DNA from: Prevotellaceae bacterium
Lineage (GTDB): Bacteria > Bacteroidota > Bacteroidia > Bacteroidales > UBA932
Direction of reading: 5' to 3'
NCBI GenBank assembly: GCA_031263185.1
Contig: JAISGH010000152.1
Location: forward strand, 1 to 34,444
Length of the DNA stretch: 34,444 bases
The notes below the pieces were generated by a model. It ran no database searches. It saw nothing but the letters and a program-made list of their open reading frames with translations, and was not told where the DNA came from. Of this stretch, positions 34,261-34,444 are shown in pieces; position 1 is the stretch's first letter; every line of letters begins with the position of its first letter. The position numbers were made by a program, and so were the translations under genes.

Positions 34261-34444
34261 TTCCGTAGGGACGGAATATTGGTAGAAAACGGAATATTCC
34301 CTGCGCTCTTCCGTCCCGTAAGGTAGGGTGTGCAAACCTACGTAATTTCTTCTGCTGATTTTTGCTGCAAAAAGAAGCATAATTCGCAGAGTAGCAGGGC
34401 ATCCGGAACGGATGCAATCTTGGTAGCCCGACGCTTTAGCGTCG
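34261..34444. repeat. Modular intergenic hairpin repeats linked by TTGGTAG (continues beyond the window)
   Basis: Hairpins TTCCGT-AGGG-ACGGAA (34261-34276), GCATCCG-GAA-CGGATGC (34399-34415) and CGACGCT-TT-AGCGTCG (34429-34444), with TTGGTAG after the first two. Confidence 0.8.

Noticed and set aside
1-34444. tRNA or rRNA genes
   Set aside because: No tRNA-like cloverleaf with a T-loop GGTTCGAATCC-type motif or rRNA signature was noticed by eye. A dedicated tRNA/rRNA scan was not possible.

Overview
This 34.4 kb window looks like a Bacteroidota (Bacteroidales-like) chromosome segment. The lineage call rests on the TAnnTTTG-type promoters, a PorW/SprE-like T9SS protein, and nadC-DUF4783-rlmH synteny. 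Housekeeping genes include a valS of archaeal/actinobacterial type, nadC, a DUF4783 gene, rlmH, porW/sprE-like, trpA, a LuxC-family acyl-CoA reductase, an NtrC-type regulator, an OmpR-type RR/HK pair, an MscS channel, an acyl-CoA synthetase, a serine beta-lactamase-like hydrolase and leuA/leuC/leuD. Defense genes and remnants are mixed in: a MntA/HepT (MNT/HEPN) module lying between pieces of a type IIG methylase, an AlwI-like nuclease fragment, an Abi_2-like fragment, a methyltransferase-Mrr-PKD-like fusion, an intact type IIG RM gene and a complete type III mod/res pair. The 3' third is a leucine-biosynthesis cluster interleaved with restriction-modification genes: [MTase-Mrr]-flavin reductase-(56-bp leuA 5' duplicate)-[type IIG]-leuA-[type III mod/res]-leuC-leuD. 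The most distinctive non-coding structures are: (i) the 56-bp leuA-start duplication flanking the type IIG gene; (ii) a 17-bp inverted repeat spanning the mod/res junction and ending at the base before the res ATG; (iii) a 288-bp MITE-like element with 31-bp terminal inverted repeats; (iv) a 57-bp-period tandem array bounded by 34-bp inverted arms that supply the stop codons of two convergent genes; (v) several hairpin repeat families. Everything was read by eye and no searches were run. Family assignments come from motif recognition.
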